A stretch of 6,904 bases of DNA from Bryobacterales bacterium. Its GTDB lineage: Bacteria; Acidobacteriota; Terriglobia; Bryobacterales; Bryobacteraceae. The position numbers and the translations under genes are program-made. The notes under the pieces were generated by a model. The model saw only the letters and a list, made by a program, of their open reading frames with translations. It did not search any database and was not told where the DNA came from. This document shows positions 6,251 to 6,904 of this stretch, one piece after another. Numbering within the stretch: position 1 is the stretch's first letter; each line of letters begins with the position of its first letter. Location: contig DNFG01000426.1 in the NCBI GenBank assembly GCA_003487005.1, forward strand, positions 1 to 6,904. The letters run 5' to 3'.

Positions 6251-6904
6251 TGGCGTACTGGATTTGCCAGGTATTGGGCTGGGGTCTCTGGTTTGGCGCG
6301 CAGTCGGGGGTTTCCCTGCTCTCCGGGAGCGCAACGCCACGGGCACTGGCTCTGAACCTGGCGATGGCGGCCACGGGGCTGCTGGCGACCCACCTGCTGC
6401 GCTGGCACCTGAAGCGCAGCGGGTGGCTGTCGCGGAAGCCGGCGGCGTGGTATCTGGGAACGAGGCTGGGCGGAGCGTCGGCGCTGACGGGGACTCTGAT
6501 TTCGCTGGCGGTGTGGGCGGAGATTGTGTGGATCGGGGGGATGCCGTTCGAGCAGACGTCGTTCCGGTATTTCGTGGTGGGGGTGGTGACATGGAGCGCG
6601 GTGGTGGCGCTCTGGCTGGCGCTCTATCTGGGGGTGAAGATCTTTGAGCGGGTGCGGGCGGCGGAGGCGGCGGCGCGGACGGCGCAACTGGACACGCTAC
6701 GGGCGCAATTGAACCCGCATTTTCTGTTTAATGCGTTGAACTCGATCCGGGCATTGATCGCGGAGGATCCGGGGCGGGCGCAGGACGCGGTGACGGAGTT
6801 GTCGGAGTTGTTGCGGTACACGCTGCAGAAGCCGTCGACGCCGCTGGTGGCGTTGAGCGAGGAATTGGCGGGGGGCCGGCAATTCCTCGCTCAACGCCAC
6901 CAGC
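6250..6904 (+). CDS. LytS/YehU-type sensor histidine kinase, 3' end missing
   Basis: The frame is open from ATG 6250 to the edge, 218 codons. The N-terminus is a membrane sensor with four predicted helices: about 4-24, 32-50, 73-97 and 107-131. A charged helix rich in Ala, Glu and Arg (133-150) then leads into the His_kinase domain (PF06580 type): LRAQLNPHFLFNALNSIRAL at 150-169 with phospho-acceptor H157, then AQDAVTELSELLRYTLQ (177-193) and PLVALSEEL (198-206). The ATP-binding domain lies outside the window. Such kinases usually phosphorylate a LytTR-type regulator encoded just downstream. A weak GGGGG (6235-6239) precedes the start, which overlaps the hydrolase stop by 1 nt. From 6868 on the sequence is the loop and second arm of a perfect inverted repeat, and the family's expected motif with YLxIExxRF is not found, so residues 207-218 are probably not genuine. 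Confidence 0.9.
   Translation, partial: MAYWICQVLGWGLWFGAQSGVSLLSGSATPRALALNLAMAATGLLATHLLRWHLKRSGWLSRKPAAWYLGTRLGGASALTGTLISLAVWAEIVWIGGMPFEQTSFRYFVVGVVTWSAVVALWLALYLGVKIFERVRAAEAAARTAQLDTLRAQLNPHFLFNALNSIRALIAEDPGRAQDAVTELSELLRYTLQKPSTPLVALSEELAGGRQFLAQRHQ
6843..6904. repeat. Perfect 25-bp inverted repeat ending at the window edge
   Basis: The arm at 6843-6867 is the exact reverse complement of the arm at 6880-6904, with a 12-nt GC-rich spacer (6868-6879). The left arm encodes a conserved kinase segment (part of PLVALSEEL); the right arm does not continue the protein family. A perfect repeat stopping at the last base is typical of a fold-back or assembly artefact at a contig end. A true hairpin element is less likely. 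Confidence 0.85.

Noticed and set aside
5300..6592. Long minus-strand open frame of 430 codons opposite the hydrolase and kinase
   Set aside because: Arg/Pro/His-rich translation without motifs; the plus-strand genes there carry clear catalytic motifs.
6264..6647. Plus-strand open frame within the kinase gene
   Set aside because: It is in a different frame from the membrane-helix and NPHFLFN coding frame and has a Gly-rich composition without motifs.
6868..6904. Reading RQFL (residues 210-213) as the kinase family's next conserved motif (YL near the helix after EEL)
   Set aside because: These bases are the loop and exact reverse complement of the preceding coding arm; the resemblance is too slight to outweigh a perfect 25-bp inverted repeat.

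Overview
The window is a high-GC bacterial segment, roughly two thirds G+C by eye. It carries eight protein-coding genes, two of them incomplete at the window edges. There are no rRNA or tRNA genes, CRISPR arrays or recognisable insertion sequences. High GC, twin-arginine-type leaders, a gluzincin-like HELAH peptidase, tandem TlpA-like redoxins and a LytS-type histidine kinase together suggest an Acidobacteriota-like soil bacterium (Solibacter/Bryobacter type). This is an inference from gene character; no phylogenetic marker is present.

Left block (1-2161, + strand): the 3' part of a zinc-metallopeptidase-like gene, then two tandem paralogous thioredoxin-fold proteins with N-terminal export signals. 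Spacings are 34 nt and 2 nt, so this looks like one operon whose redox proteins act outside the cytoplasm. It runs head-on into a minus-strand gene for a Tat-exported, degenerate aldo/keto-reductase-like TIM-barrel protein, and the two stop codons overlap (2158-2161).

Middle block (3043-5269): a short divergent promoter region separates the TIM-barrel gene from a full-length alpha-D-glucose phosphate-specific phosphoglucomutase (pgm). Convergent to pgm is a small VOC/glyoxalase-fold gene. A strong GC-rich hairpin between them looks like a shared bidirectional terminator.

Right block (5270-6904, + strand): an exported or membrane-anchored alpha/beta hydrolase is translationally coupled (TGATG) to a LytS/YehU-type sensor histidine kinase with four predicted membrane helices. 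The kinase gene runs to the right edge. Its last 62 bp form a perfect 25-bp inverted repeat that ends exactly at the window edge, most simply a fold-back artefact of a contig end, so the kinase sequence after about residue 206 should not be trusted.

GC skew changes sign on the top strand at about 2160-2340: C-rich to the left and G-rich to the right, irrespective of gene orientation. No clearly new defence or mobile system is visible. The points most worth following up are the terminal palindrome, the skew switch, the peptidase/redoxin operon and the hydrolase-kinase coupling.
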